Notes under the pieces: generated by a model
What the model saw: only the letters and a program-made list of their open reading frames with translations
The model's database searches: none
What the model was told of the DNA's origin: nothing
Translations under genes and position numbers: made by a program
NCBI GenBank assembly: GCA_022827045.1
Contig: JAJDTQ010000006.1
Coordinates: 13,557-77,556, forward strand
DNA length: 64,000 bases
Origin: Candidatus Binatia bacterium
GTDB lineage: Bacteria; Desulfobacterota_B; Binatia; UBA9968; JAJDTQ01
Reading direction: 5' to 3'
Shown: positions 53,328 through 62,229 of the stretch, in pieces
Layout: each line of letters begins with the position of its first letter
Position numbering within the stretch: the stretch's first letter is position 1

Positions 53328-55486
53328 GTCTCGCGGACCTCGTCAAACGCATCGAGAGCCGGCGTATCGGCCTCGGCGCCAAGATGTACGGCGCCTTCGG
53401 CCTGGGGGTGGTGCTGATGCTGGCCGCCAGCGCGGTGGCGCTGCTGTCCTTCCGGGTCGTGAGCAACTCGCAGCGCCACATTACCGAGCAAAGCGTTCCC
53501 AGTCTCGTGGCGGCCATCCGGGCGGCGCAGCAAAGCTCCGCTCTCGTCAACGCGGCGCCGCGTCTCGTCTCCGCTTCGTCCGCCGCGGAGCTCGCCGAAG
53601 TCAAGGTGGCCATCGACAAGGACAAGGGCCTGCTCAACAACCTGATCGGGGAGCTTCAGTTGCACGAGTCCCTGGAGAATCAGGAGCAGGCGCGCAGGCT
53701 TCGTTCCCTCTCCGACGCCCTCACCTCGACGTTGGAGAAGATCGAGAAATCGTCTTCGCACCGACGGGAGCTCCAACGCCACCTGGACGCCCGGGAGGCC
53801 GAGATCCCGGTGATGACGCGCCAGGTCGACCGCGTACTGGTCCCGGAGATCGACGACCAGGCGTTCTTCCTGGCCACCGGCCTGAGGGAGATCGGCGACC
53901 AGCCCGTGCCTCCGGCCGAACGCACTTCCTATGCGGAACTGGTGCGCTATCGCGATCTGCTGACGCTGCATACCCAGGCCAACCTTGCCGCGAGGCTGCT
54001 CGCGGAAGCCGCGGTGGTCAATGAGCGAGCCCTGATTCAGCCGCTCCGGGAGCGCTATAACGCGGCCGTGGGCTCGTTCGAGCGCGCCTTTCGATCATCC
54101 GAATCCCATGCCGCCCCCACCCGGATGCTGGACTTCGAGTTCGAACGGCTCAAATCCCTCGGACAGGGCCCCGACGGCATCTTCGCGTTGCAGGAAGCCA
54201 TCCTGAAAGAAGCGGAGTCGGAGGCCCGCTACATCGAAGAGAACCGGGGGACCGCCGCCAGGCTGCTGGCGGCCATGGACCGGGTGGTGGCGGTAGCCGA
54301 CCGCGAGGCGGAGGAGGCGAGCCAGGCTTCCACGTCGGCCGTCAACACCGGCATGATCGTGTTGGTGGTCCTCAATCTCCTGAACGTCATCGCCGCTGTC
54401 GCCCTCGGGTGGATCTTCGTCGGCCGCTACCTGATCCGGCGGCTGACCGGCCTGGCGGACTCCATGCGTTCCATGGCCGAAGGCAACCTCGAGGTTCCGG
54501 TGGAAGTCCGTGGCAACGACGAGGTGACCGACATGGCGGAGGCGCTGGAAGTGTTCCGGCGGCACGCCCTGGAAGTGCAACGGCTCAATCTGGTGGAGAA
54601 GCTCGCGGACGAGCTGAAGGAGAAGAACGCCGAACTGGAACAGACGCTCAAGGATCTGAAGACCGCACAGCACCAGGTCATCATGCAGGAGAAGCTGGCG
54701 TCCCTGGGCCAGTTGACCGCCGGCATCGCGCACGAGATCAAGAACCCTCTCAATTTCGTCAACAATTTCTCCGAGGTGTCGGGCGAGCTGATCGAGGAGG
54801 CGCGGGAGGTCCTCGGCGAGGTGCGTGAGCAGGTTCCCGACGATGCCCGGGACGAGATCGAGGGAATTCTCGATGACCTGACCGCGAATCTGGAGAAGAT
54901 CAACCAGCACGGCAAGCGGGCCGACGGTATCGTGCACAGTATGCTGGAGCATTCACGGGGCCAGACCGGCGAACGCCGCGCGGTGGATCTCAACGCCTTG
55001 CTCAAGCAGTACGCGGATCTCGCCTACCACGCCATGCGCGCCAGGGACCAGCAGTTCAACGTGACGTGGGAAGAGGACCTCGATGGTGAGATGGGCGAGG
55101 TCGAGGTGGTGCCCCAGGACCTGAGCCGCGTTTTCCTCAACCTGATCACCAACGCCTGTCAGGCGACGTTCGAGCGGGCCAGGAAAACGGACGGCGACTA
55201 TCAGCCGTGTATCCGGTTGGCGAGCAAGCGCGAGGACAACCAGGCCGAGTTCCGGATCCGGGACAACGGGCCCGGTATCCCTCAGGACATGATCAAGAAG
55301 ATCTTCGAGCCTTTCGTGACCACCAAGCCCACCGGGGAAGGCACCGGGCTCGGCCTCTCCCTGTCCCAGGACATCGTGGCCCAGCACGGCGGTGTCATGG
55401 GGGTCGAGTCCGAGCCGGGGGTCTTCACCGAGTTCTGGATCACCATCCCCACCGACGGCTCGGTTCCTGCCGGCGGACAGGCCTGA
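53324..55486 (+). CDS. Membrane sensor histidine kinase with large periplasmic domain
   Basis: A 720-residue hybrid-free histidine kinase starting at TTG 53324, overlapping the binding-protein stop. Domains in order: membrane segment 1 (about 22-43), a long, mainly helical periplasmic region (44-340), membrane segment 2 (about 342-368), HAMP (to about 420), a coiled coil (AELEQTLKDLKTAQHQVIMQ), the dimerisation helix with His470 in GIAHEIKNPLNFVNNFSEVS, and the ATPase core (ITNACQATFERAR, IRDNGPGIP, GEGTGLGLSLSQDIV). The helical sensor and adjacent binding protein recall TorS/TorT. Its likely target is the response regulator-phosphatase two genes upstream. Confidence 0.92.
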   Translation: MSLADLVKRIESRRIGLGAKMYGAFGLGVVLMLAASAVALLSFRVVSNSQRHITEQSVPSLVAAIRAAQQSSALVNAAPRLVSASSAAELAEVKVAIDKDKGLLNNLIGELQLHESLENQEQARRLRSLSDALTSTLEKIEKSSSHRRELQRHLDAREAEIPVMTRQVDRVLVPEIDDQAFFLATGLREIGDQPVPPAERTSYAELVRYRDLLTLHTQANLAARLLAEAAVVNERALIQPLRERYNAAVGSFERAFRSSESHAAPTRMLDFEFERLKSLGQGPDGIFALQEAILKEAESEARYIEENRGTAARLLAAMDRVVAVADREAEEASQASTSAVNTGMIVLVVLNLLNVIAAVALGWIFVGRYLIRRLTGLADSMRSMAEGNLEVPVEVRGNDEVTDMAEALEVFRRHALEVQRLNLVEKLADELKEKNAELEQTLKDLKTAQHQVIMQEKLASLGQLTAGIAHEIKNPLNFVNNFSEVSGELIEEAREVLGEVREQVPDDARDEIEGILDDLTANLEKINQHGKRADGIVHSMLEHSRGQTGERRAVDLNALLKQYADLAYHAMRARDQQFNVTWEEDLDGEMGEVEVVPQDLSRVFLNLITNACQATFERARKTDGDYQPCIRLASKREDNQAEFRIRDNGPGIPQDMIKKIFEPFVTTKPTGEGTGLGLSLSQDIVAQHGGVMGVESEPGVFTEFWITIPTDGSVPAGGQA

Positions 55487-55493
55487 TACCGGA

Positions 55494-55525
55494 TGCCCGC
55501 CGGGGCGCCTCCGCCCCGGCGGGCA
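55494..55525. terminator. GC-rich hairpin between convergent kinase and amt genes
   Basis: TGCCCGCCGGGGCG (55494-55507) and CGCCCCGGCGGGCA (55512-55525) form a perfect 14-bp stem with a 4-base loop. It lies between convergent genes; there is no T run, so termination may be imperfect or Rho-assisted. Confidence 0.6.
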
Positions 55526-55534
55526 CGCCTTGCC

Positions 55535-56965
55535 TCAGTTGTTGCCGCGAACCGCGTCGGCGTCGTCGGGATCGGGCATGACCACGAACTCGGGATAGGC
55601 TTCGATGCCGAGCTCGCCGGCGTCCTGGCCGAGATCTTCGACCGATTGCGAAACCCGCACTCCCATGACCTGCTTCAGCGCCATCCAGAGCAGCCACGAG
55701 ACCACGAACACGTACACGCCGATGGCCACCACTCCCAGGAGTTGAACGCCGAAGTGGCCGCCGGCCACGATGCAGGTCGCCAGGGTTCCCCAGATGCCCG
55801 CGAACAGGTGCACCGGAATCGCGCCCACCACGTCGTCCACCTTGAGCACCTCCAGAAGCCGCAGGCCCGCCACGCAGATGCCGCCGCCGACGGCGCCGAT
55901 GATCACGGCCCAGAAGTGAGTGACGAAGTCGGGCCCGGCAGTGATGGACACCAGGCCCGCCAGGGCGCCGTTGAGGCCCGCCATCAGGTCGATGCGCCCC
56001 AGCAAGGGTCGTTCGATCACCAGGGCCACCAGAAAGCCGGCGCCGCCGGCCAGGTTGGTGTTGACCAGGATGTGGCTGATGGCCACCGCGTCCGTGGCGC
56101 CGCCCAGGGCCAGTTGCGACCCGCCGTTGAAGCCGAACCACCCGAACCACAGTATGAAGACGCCCAGGGTGACGATGGGGATGTTGGAAGGCGGCGTCGC
56201 CTTGACGCTGCCGTCGGCGCGGAACTTGCCGCGCCGGGCTCCCACCACGATGGCGCCCGCCAGGGCCGCCCAGCCGCCGGTGGAGTGGACGATAGTGGAG
56301 CCGGCGAAGTCCTTGAACCCCATGGCGCCCAGCCAGCCGCCGCCCCAGGTCCAGGCGCCGACGATGGGATAGATGATGCCCGTCAGAAGGGCGATGAAGA
56401 CGAAGAAGGTCCAGAGCCTGACGCGCTCGGCCAGGGCGCCGGAGACGATGGACGCGGTGGTGGCCACGAACACCATCTGGAAGAACCAGTCCGACATGGT
56501 CGAATAGCCGGAGGATTTGAGGACCGCCTCGGTGGCCGCCGCCTTCGCCTTGTCGTCGGCGCCCAGCAAGGCGATTTCCTCGCCCGTCGGCCCGTAGAAG
56601 GGCGTGAAGCTGCCGATGACGCTTCCGACGTCGACGTACATCAGGTTGTAGCCGATGAAGAAGTACATGATCCCGGCGATGGAGTAGAGGCCCATGTTCT
56701 TGAGGCAGATCATGGACACGTTCTTGGTGCGCACCGAACCCGACTCGAGCATGGTGAAACCCGCGCACATCCACATCACCAGGCATCCCCAGATAAGGAA
56801 CGAGAAAGTGTTCAGGACGAATTGCAACTCCTTGTCCACGGCAGCTTCCGCGGCGGTGGCCAACCAGAAGAAACCCAACGCGGCGGCGAGTCCGCCGGCG
56901 ATGGCCAGGCGGCCGAAATGCCCGCCGAGGAAGGAACCCTTCGTGGAAATCCCGTATCTGCTCAT
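55535..56965 (-). CDS. amt: Ammonium transporter, Amt family
   Basis: A 476-residue ammonium channel with an N-terminal signal-like segment (LAIAGGLAAALGFFWLATAA) and 11 expected membrane segments. ATG 56965 has GGAGGT nine bases upstream. Family motifs are CAGFTMLESGSVRTKN, MYFFIGYNLMY, WTWGGGWLGAMGFKDFAGST then IVHSTGGWAALAGA (pore His), and ALAGLVSITAGPDFV. The cytoplasmic tail (MGVRVSQSVEDLGQDAGELG onward) is long enough to contact a PII protein, though no glnK/glnB is adjacent. It follows glnA on the same strand 89 bases later. Confidence 0.95.
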   Translation of the reverse strand: MSRYGISTKGSFLGGHFGRLAIAGGLAAALGFFWLATAAEAAVDKELQFVLNTFSFLIWGCLVMWMCAGFTMLESGSVRTKNVSMICLKNMGLYSIAGIMYFFIGYNLMYVDVGSVIGSFTPFYGPTGEEIALLGADDKAKAAATEAVLKSSGYSTMSDWFFQMVFVATTASIVSGALAERVRLWTFFVFIALLTGIIYPIVGAWTWGGGWLGAMGFKDFAGSTIVHSTGGWAALAGAIVVGARRGKFRADGSVKATPPSNIPIVTLGVFILWFGWFGFNGGSQLALGGATDAVAISHILVNTNLAGGAGFLVALVIERPLLGRIDLMAGLNGALAGLVSITAGPDFVTHFWAVIIGAVGGGICVAGLRLLEVLKVDDVVGAIPVHLFAGIWGTLATCIVAGGHFGVQLLGVVAIGVYVFVVSWLLWMALKQVMGVRVSQSVEDLGQDAGELGIEAYPEFVVMPDPDDADAVRGNN

Positions 56966-57054
56966 GTTAGCGGCACCTCCGTTCTGGTCGATTTGGTCTG
57001 CAAACCCAAGGCCCGTAACAATGCTCGTCACCGCACCCTTCGCCCGGTCGGGCA

Positions 57055-58470
57055 CTAGATGTGGTAGTAGTGAAAGAACTCCGCCGGGACGGGGTGGAGA
57101 AAAACGTCCCTTGATTCCTGCTCCTTGAACGCGATGTAGTGGTCGATGACGTCCTGCGTGAAGACTCCTCCCTCCAACAGATAGTCATGGTCCGCACCCA
57201 AGGCCGCCACCGCTTCCTCCATGGACGTGGGAACGGAAGGGATGCCGGCCGCTTCCTCGGGCGAGAGCTCGTAGATGTCCGCGTCGGTGGGTTCACCGGG
57301 GTCGATGCGGTTCCGGATGCCGTCCAGCCCCGCCATCAACATGGCCGAGAACGCCAGGTAGGTGTTGGCGGAGGGGTCGGGCGGACGGAACTCGATGCGC
57401 TTGCTGGCCGGCGAGGTCTCGTAGGTGGGGATGCGCACCGCCGCGGAGCGGTTGCGTGCGGAGTAAGCGAGGTAGACCGGGGCCTCGAAGCCCGGCACCA
57501 GGCGCTTGTAGGAGTTGGTCGTGGGGGCGCAGAAGGCCAGCAGGGACGGACTGTGCTTGAGCAGGCCGCCGATGTAGTACCGCGCCAGCTCCGACAACTG
57601 GGCGTAGCCGCCGGCATCATAGAAGAGCGGGGTGTCGCCGAGCCACAGCGACTGGTGCACGTGCATGCCGCTGCCGTTGTCCCCGAACAGGGGCTTGGGC
57701 ATGAACGTGGCGGTCTTGCCGTGGGCCCTGGCCACGTTGCGCGCGATGTGCTTGTACCACTGGGTCTCGTCGGCTTTCCGGCGCAGGGTCTGGAAGCGGG
57801 TGGCGATCTCGCCCTGGCCGCCGGTGGCCACCTCGTGGTGGTGGACCTCGAAATCCATGCCTACCTGGCCCATCTTCTCCGCCATCTCCCAGCGCAGGTC
57901 CGCGAGCTGGTCGAACGGCGGAATGGGGGAGTAGCCCTGCTTGGGCGGGATCTTGTAGCCCAGGTTGTGGTCGTCCTCCTCCCGAGCGGAGTTCCAGTCG
58001 GCCTCGTCGGAGTCGACGATGTGAAACGAGGAGTTGGGCTTGAGGCCGAACCGTACGTTTTCGAAGACGAAGAACTCGAGCTCCGGGCCGAAGAACGCCT
58101 TGTCGGCGATGCCGGAGGCGGCAAGATGTTCCTCGGCCTTGGTGGCCACGTAGCGCGGATCGCGCGTGTAGCGGTCGCCGTTGACCGGATCCACGACATC
58201 GCAAATGAGCTTGAGGGACGGTTCCCGCTCCACCGGATCGATCCGGGCGGAGTCGAGATCGGGTACCAGCAGCATGTCCGATTGGTCGATGGACTGGAAG
58301 CCTCGCAGGCTGGAGCCGTCGAAGCCCTGGCCGCGTTCGATGAGACTCTCCTTGACGTTGGAAGGAGGTATCGACCAGTGTTGCCAGCGGCCGATGAGGT
58401 CGGTCACCAGCAGGTCGACCCGCCGCACGTCGTTGTCCGAAATCAGTTTCTGTACATCCGCAAGCGTCAC
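57055..58470 (-). CDS. glnA: Glutamine synthetase type I
   Basis: ATP-dependent amidation of glutamate, the main route of ammonium assimilation, as a dodecamer. GTG 58470 has AAGGGAGGT upstream and gives 471 residues. Signatures are GQGFDGSSLRGFQ, FFGPELEFFVF, the ATP region PKPLFGDNGSGMHVHQSLW, and APTTNSYKRLVPGFEAPVYL. Tyr400 in IYELSPEE is at the position adenylylated by GlnE in the regulated (GSI-beta) form. Pairing with amt is typical of nitrogen-regulated clusters. No sigma54 site with correct spacing was found upstream. Confidence 0.97.
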   Translation of the reverse strand: MTLADVQKLISDNDVRRVDLLVTDLIGRWQHWSIPPSNVKESLIERGQGFDGSSLRGFQSIDQSDMLLVPDLDSARIDPVEREPSLKLICDVVDPVNGDRYTRDPRYVATKAEEHLAASGIADKAFFGPELEFFVFENVRFGLKPNSSFHIVDSDEADWNSAREEDDHNLGYKIPPKQGYSPIPPFDQLADLRWEMAEKMGQVGMDFEVHHHEVATGGQGEIATRFQTLRRKADETQWYKHIARNVARAHGKTATFMPKPLFGDNGSGMHVHQSLWLGDTPLFYDAGGYAQLSELARYYIGGLLKHSPSLLAFCAPTTNSYKRLVPGFEAPVYLAYSARNRSAAVRIPTYETSPASKRIEFRPPDPSANTYLAFSAMLMAGLDGIRNRIDPGEPTDADIYELSPEEAAGIPSVPTSMEEAVAALGADHDYLLEGGVFTQDVIDHYIAFKEQESRDVFLHPVPAEFFHYYHI

Positions 58471-58520
58471 GATAAACCTCCCTTGAATTGTTGGCGTTGA
58501 AACAGCTTACAGGTTAGATA

Positions 58521-58542
58521 GCAAAGTTTTGCCATTATCGCA
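58521..58542 (-). promoter_or_regulatory. Possible promoter and operator upstream of glnA
   Basis: In the AT-rich 60 bases before glnA the minus strand shows TGCGATAAT (58534-58542), an extended -10 with a 5-of-6 match, without a clear -35. Just downstream is the small inverted repeat GCAAA-AC-TTTGC (58521-58532), a possible operator. Confidence 0.4.
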
Positions 58543-58682
58543 CAACGCATACCCAATATGGTAACGAAGATCGCAGCCGGGCTAGTTTGTTCCCGGAATG
58601 GGAAGGCGCGCGGTTCCGGTTGATGGGGGGTTAGGAGCCTGTCCGAGTAATCGAATACAAGCAGGGTGAGGGGCTAGCTCCT

Positions 58683-59567
58683 TCAGATCCCGCGCAGGTC
58701 GGCTCCCGGGCCGGTGTCCGCGATTCGCTCGATGAGCACATCGGTCGTCAGCCTCGAGCCGGCGGCGCCGCGGAAGATGCCCCGGGTCGGCGGGACGTCG
58801 GCATAATCCCTGCCGACCGCTACGCGGATGTGGCGTTCGTCTCCCTCGGTGTCGTTGGTCGGGTCGAATCCGGTCCAGCCGATGCCCGGCAGCCAGCATT
58901 CCACCCACGCGTGACTCTCGCTCCGGCCCACTCCGCCGGCGGGCGGTCCCAGGTATCCCGACACATAGCGGCAAGGGATCCCCCAGCCGCGGAGGATGGC
59001 GGCCATGACGTGGGCGTAGTCCTGGCAGACGCCGCGCCTGGTCTCGAGGATACGGTCGATGGGTGAATCGACCCGGGTCTCGCCGGGAGCGTACTCCAAC
59101 ACCCGGTGGAGCGCGGTGCAGAGGTCCCTTGCGCTTACCAGCGGATCATCGCCCGGCGCGAGACGGTGCGCTTCCTTGAACTGGTCCAGGGCAGGGGTCC
59201 AGGCGACGAAGTGGCTGGGGTGAACCATCGGCCAGAGCTCGGCGGTCTCCGCGGCACGCTGAAGAGCCTCCCATGCGCCGTCGGTGAGACGGTCCGGCGT
59301 CGATGCCAACGGCCCCACCTCCACGATGGAGCGGGCGGTGACGGCAAGATGCTCGTGCGTATGAGCCCGGTCCAGGAAGTGACCGGTGTTGCCGAAGGAA
59401 TCGGTGAACTCGAACAGGGCGCCGTCCGGGTCGGTGCGCACGTCGAATTCCCGCAGCACTTGGGCGCGGTCTCGTATCGGGCACACGTAAAGCGTCATCA
59501 CCGAGTCCTGCGCGGACTCCGTGTACTCGAAACGCATGGTGTGCTCGATGGCATAGCTGACGATCAC
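58683..59567 (-). CDS. Transglutaminase-like cysteine protease family protein
   Basis: A 294-residue transglutaminase-fold protein with the bacterial N-terminal domain. It starts at GTG 59567, overlapping the alpha-E gene stop as GTGA (IVSYAIEHTMRFEYTES). The catalytic triad is complete: Cys181 in ETRRGVCQDYAHVMAAIL, His219 in SESHAWVEC and Asp235 in WTGFDPTND. No signal peptide, so it acts in the cytoplasm. It is the last gene of the well-known trio with an alpha-E protein and a circularly permuted ATP-grasp enzyme, thought to make and trim an unidentified peptide or peptide tag. Confidence 0.93.
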   Translation of the reverse strand: MIVSYAIEHTMRFEYTESAQDSVMTLYVCPIRDRAQVLREFDVRTDPDGALFEFTDSFGNTGHFLDRAHTHEHLAVTARSIVEVGPLASTPDRLTDGAWEALQRAAETAELWPMVHPSHFVAWTPALDQFKEAHRLAPGDDPLVSARDLCTALHRVLEYAPGETRVDSPIDRILETRRGVCQDYAHVMAAILRGWGIPCRYVSGYLGPPAGGVGRSESHAWVECWLPGIGWTGFDPTNDTEGDERHIRVAVGRDYADVPPTRGIFRGAAGSRLTTDVLIERIADTGPGADLRGI

Positions 59568-60544
59568 TTCGCGAGCCCCTGCGGTGGAGAATGGGTTACG
59601 TAGGCGGCCATGGTCAGGTGATGGAGCGACCGGCTCTCGTCTTCCAGCGAGCGGAAGAACCCCCCTGCGTCCGTCTCGTCCGACCCTCCGTTGTTGCCGA
59701 TTTCGACGGCGGCCGTCAGGCGTAGCGCCATCCGATGAGGCGGCGCCAGAGGATAACGGGCGCCCACGGGATCGATGCCCGTCAGCAGTTCCTCTATACG
59801 GTGGACCGAGAAGCGAAGCGAGCGCGGAAGCTCCGGGTCGCGGGTAAGCAGGTTGAGGGCTTCCGCGCGGTCGACGTTCGTCGAGTGGCGCCGGCAATAT
59901 ACCTCGTAGGCGCCGCACACCCGCAGTAGGTCGGCCCAGGAGAGTGCGTTGGCCGCGTGTTCCTCGCGGCTGAATTCGATCCAGGACGCGAGCAGCACGG
60001 CCTGATGTTGCACCCGCTCGATGAAGCGGCCCAGCTCCAGAAAGCGCCAGGCTTCGTCCCGCGGCATGGCCGCGTCGACGACGCCGGCGAACAGCCGCAG
60101 CCGGTCGATGGCCTCGTTCACCAGGGTGGCCGGCGCCTCCGACCATGCCGCGCTGAAGTCGCTGTCCCGGATCCACAGGTAGCCCTGGTTGAGGCACGTC
60201 CACACCGGCAGCGGCAACTGCGCCCGCACGCGCTGGCCGTTCTCCCGTCCGTGCTCCCAGCAAGAGAGCAGGGAATCCGGGTTGGCGCGCTCTTCCACGA
60301 GTTCTCCCGCAAGGGTGTAGGCGTCGGGTATGACGACGGTTTCGGCGTCGTCGCCGCTCGCCGTTTTTCCCACCGGAGGCTGTCCGAGGATGCGGTACAC
60401 GGCCTGCCAACCCAGGGTCAGCTCGTCCGGCGGCCGATCGGCGAGCCGGTCTAGCTGGAACCGGAGAAGTCGCGCGGTGTGTTCGATACGCTCGACATAG
60501 CGGCCCAGCCAGTAGAACTCGGCGGCGACCCGTGCCAACATCAT
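59564..60544 (-). CDS. Alpha-E domain protein (DUF403)
   Basis: A 326-residue alpha-helical alpha-E protein. The start is ATG 60544 (MMLARVAAEFYWLGRYVERI; a second ATG follows at once). Family features are the opening WLGRYVERIEHTARLL, CLNQGYLWIRD, MPRDEAWRFLELGRFIERVQ and the closing run before SLEDESRSLHHL, all helical with conserved Glu and Arg. Its biochemical role is unknown; it always accompanies the circularly permuted ATP-grasp protein and a transglutaminase or protease. Spacing to the upstream ATP-grasp gene is seven bases. Confidence 0.9.
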   Translation of the reverse strand: MMLARVAAEFYWLGRYVERIEHTARLLRFQLDRLADRPPDELTLGWQAVYRILGQPPVGKTASGDDAETVVIPDAYTLAGELVEERANPDSLLSCWEHGRENGQRVRAQLPLPVWTCLNQGYLWIRDSDFSAAWSEAPATLVNEAIDRLRLFAGVVDAAMPRDEAWRFLELGRFIERVQHQAVLLASWIEFSREEHAANALSWADLLRVCGAYEVYCRRHSTNVDRAEALNLLTRDPELPRSLRFSVHRIEELLTGIDPVGARYPLAPPHRMALRLTAAVEIGNNGGSDETDAGGFFRSLEDESRSLHHLTMAAYVTHSPPQGLAK

Positions 60545-60551
60545 CCGGACC

Positions 60552-62012
60552 TCAATCCTCCAGGATCCACAGATCCTTGCAGCCGCCGCCCTGGCTGGAA
60601 TTGACCACCAGGCTGCCGCGGCGGAGCGCAACGCGGCACAACCCGCCCGGAACCACATGCTGCTCGTCGCGCCCTTGCAGCACGAAGGGGCGAAGGTCGA
60701 CGTGGCGCGGCTCGATCGCGCCGCCGACGAAACACGGGGCCCGCGACAGGGCCAGCACCGGTTGAGAGATGAAATTCGCCGGATCGGCGCGCACGCGCTC
60801 GGCGTAGGTCGCACGCTCTTCGGCGGAGGCGTGGGGGCCCACCAGCATCCCGTAGCCGCCCGATCCGCCGACTTCCTTGACCACCAGCTCTTCGAGGTGC
60901 TCGAGGGTGTACGCCAGGCTGTCGGGCTCGCGACAAAGATGAGTCTCGATGTTGGCCAGTATCGGTTCTTCACCGAGAAAATAGCGGATGATGGCGGGCA
61001 CGTACGAGTAGAGGCTCTTGTCATCGGCCACGCCGGTGCCGGGCGCGTTGGCCAGCACGAGGTTGCCCGTACGGTACGCGTGGAACAGGCCGGCCGCCCC
61101 GAGGACCGATTCGCCCCGGAACATCACCGGATCGAGATAGTCATCGTCGATGCGCCGGTAGAGCACGTCGACGCGGCGCAGGCCCGCCGTCGTGCGCATG
61201 TGCAGCGCGCCGTCGCGGAGGACCAGATCCTGGCCCTCCACCAGGTGGATGCCCATTTCGCCCGCGAGAAAGGCGTGCTCGTAGTACGCCGAGTTGTGTA
61301 CGCCGGGGGTCAGGATGGCGACCTGCGGGTCCTGCAGGGACGGACGCAGGGAGGCGAGGGTGGAGTAGAGGCGCTCGGCGTAGTCCGCCACTTCGCGGAC
61401 GCGGTGAGCCCGGTACAGCCTCGGGAAGGCGTCCTTGATGGCGTTGCGGCACGCGAGCATGTAGGAGACGCCCGAAGGAACCCGGAGGTTGTCCTCGAGG
61501 ACCGCGAAACCGTCGTTGGTACGCACGATGTCGGTGCCGCACACCGCGACGTAGACATCGTGCGGAACCTTGAGGCCGCGCATCTCCATGCGGTACTGGG
61601 GGCAGCCGAGCACCAGATCGATGGGGACGATCTTGTCCCGCAGGCACCGGCCGTCGTGGTAGACGTCTTTCAGAAAAAGGTTGAGCGCCGTAAGGCGCTG
61701 CTTGAGGCCCCGTTCGATGTGTTCCCACTCGGCTCCGGTCAGGACCCTGGGTACACAGTCGATGGGAATGATCTGCTCGGTGGCCCGTTCGGCGTCGAGG
61801 ACCGTGAAGGTGATGCCTTCGTGAAGGAAGTGGCGGTAAACGCCTTCCTGAAGCCTGGTCAGATCCTCGGGAGCGAGTTCCGCCAGGGCCGCGTTGAGGC
61901 GCTTGCACGCTTGTCGCGCACTCCCGTCGGTTCCGAACATCTCATCATAGTAGTTCGGATCCAGGTCGTAGTCTGCGAAGACGCCTCCTTCCGATGCACG
62001 ACGTTGCGACAC
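60552..62012 (-). CDS. Circularly permuted ATP-grasp type 2 protein (DUF404/DUF407)
   Basis: A 486-residue ATP-grasp ligase-fold protein of the circularly permuted group. GTG 62012 is taken as start (VSQRRASEGGVFADYDLDPN then YYDEMFG). Motifs include FHLHEGI-like HFLHEGITFTVLD, IIPIDCVPRV, LKDVYHDGRCLRDKIVPIDL, VCGTDIVRTNDGFAVLEDNL (ATP/Mg region), LVLRDGALHMRT, LYRRIDDDYLDP, LANAPGTGVADDKSLYSYVP and KEVGGSGGYGMLVGP. Such enzymes are predicted to form amide bonds in a peptide whose identity is unknown. It heads the three-gene minus-strand operon and lies 25 bases after tRNA-Ala. Confidence 0.92.
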   Translation of the reverse strand: MSQRRASEGGVFADYDLDPNYYDEMFGTDGSARQACKRLNAALAELAPEDLTRLQEGVYRHFLHEGITFTVLDAERATEQIIPIDCVPRVLTGAEWEHIERGLKQRLTALNLFLKDVYHDGRCLRDKIVPIDLVLGCPQYRMEMRGLKVPHDVYVAVCGTDIVRTNDGFAVLEDNLRVPSGVSYMLACRNAIKDAFPRLYRAHRVREVADYAERLYSTLASLRPSLQDPQVAILTPGVHNSAYYEHAFLAGEMGIHLVEGQDLVLRDGALHMRTTAGLRRVDVLYRRIDDDYLDPVMFRGESVLGAAGLFHAYRTGNLVLANAPGTGVADDKSLYSYVPAIIRYFLGEEPILANIETHLCREPDSLAYTLEHLEELVVKEVGGSGGYGMLVGPHASAEERATYAERVRADPANFISQPVLALSRAPCFVGGAIEPRHVDLRPFVLQGRDEQHVVPGGLCRVALRRGSLVVNSSQGGGCKDLWILED

Positions 62013-62037
62013 ACCGCCTCCGGCCTCCGGGGCTTGG

Positions 62038-62113
<76 letters not shown>

Positions 62114-62229
62114 ACGCCCGGAATCGCAGCGGTCGCAGCTTCATGCGCAACCGCTCGTTCAGTCGTGAAGCATAACGGATGGACCGGCCCGGTGGCAAGG
62201 GCTATCGCGCGAATGGATCGGGCAAGCCA

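Noticed and set aside
58524..58538. Sigma54-like sequence TGGCAAAACTTTGCT upstream of glnA
   Set aside because: Only nine bases separate the GG and GC elements where ten are required, so it is not a proper -24/-12 promoter.
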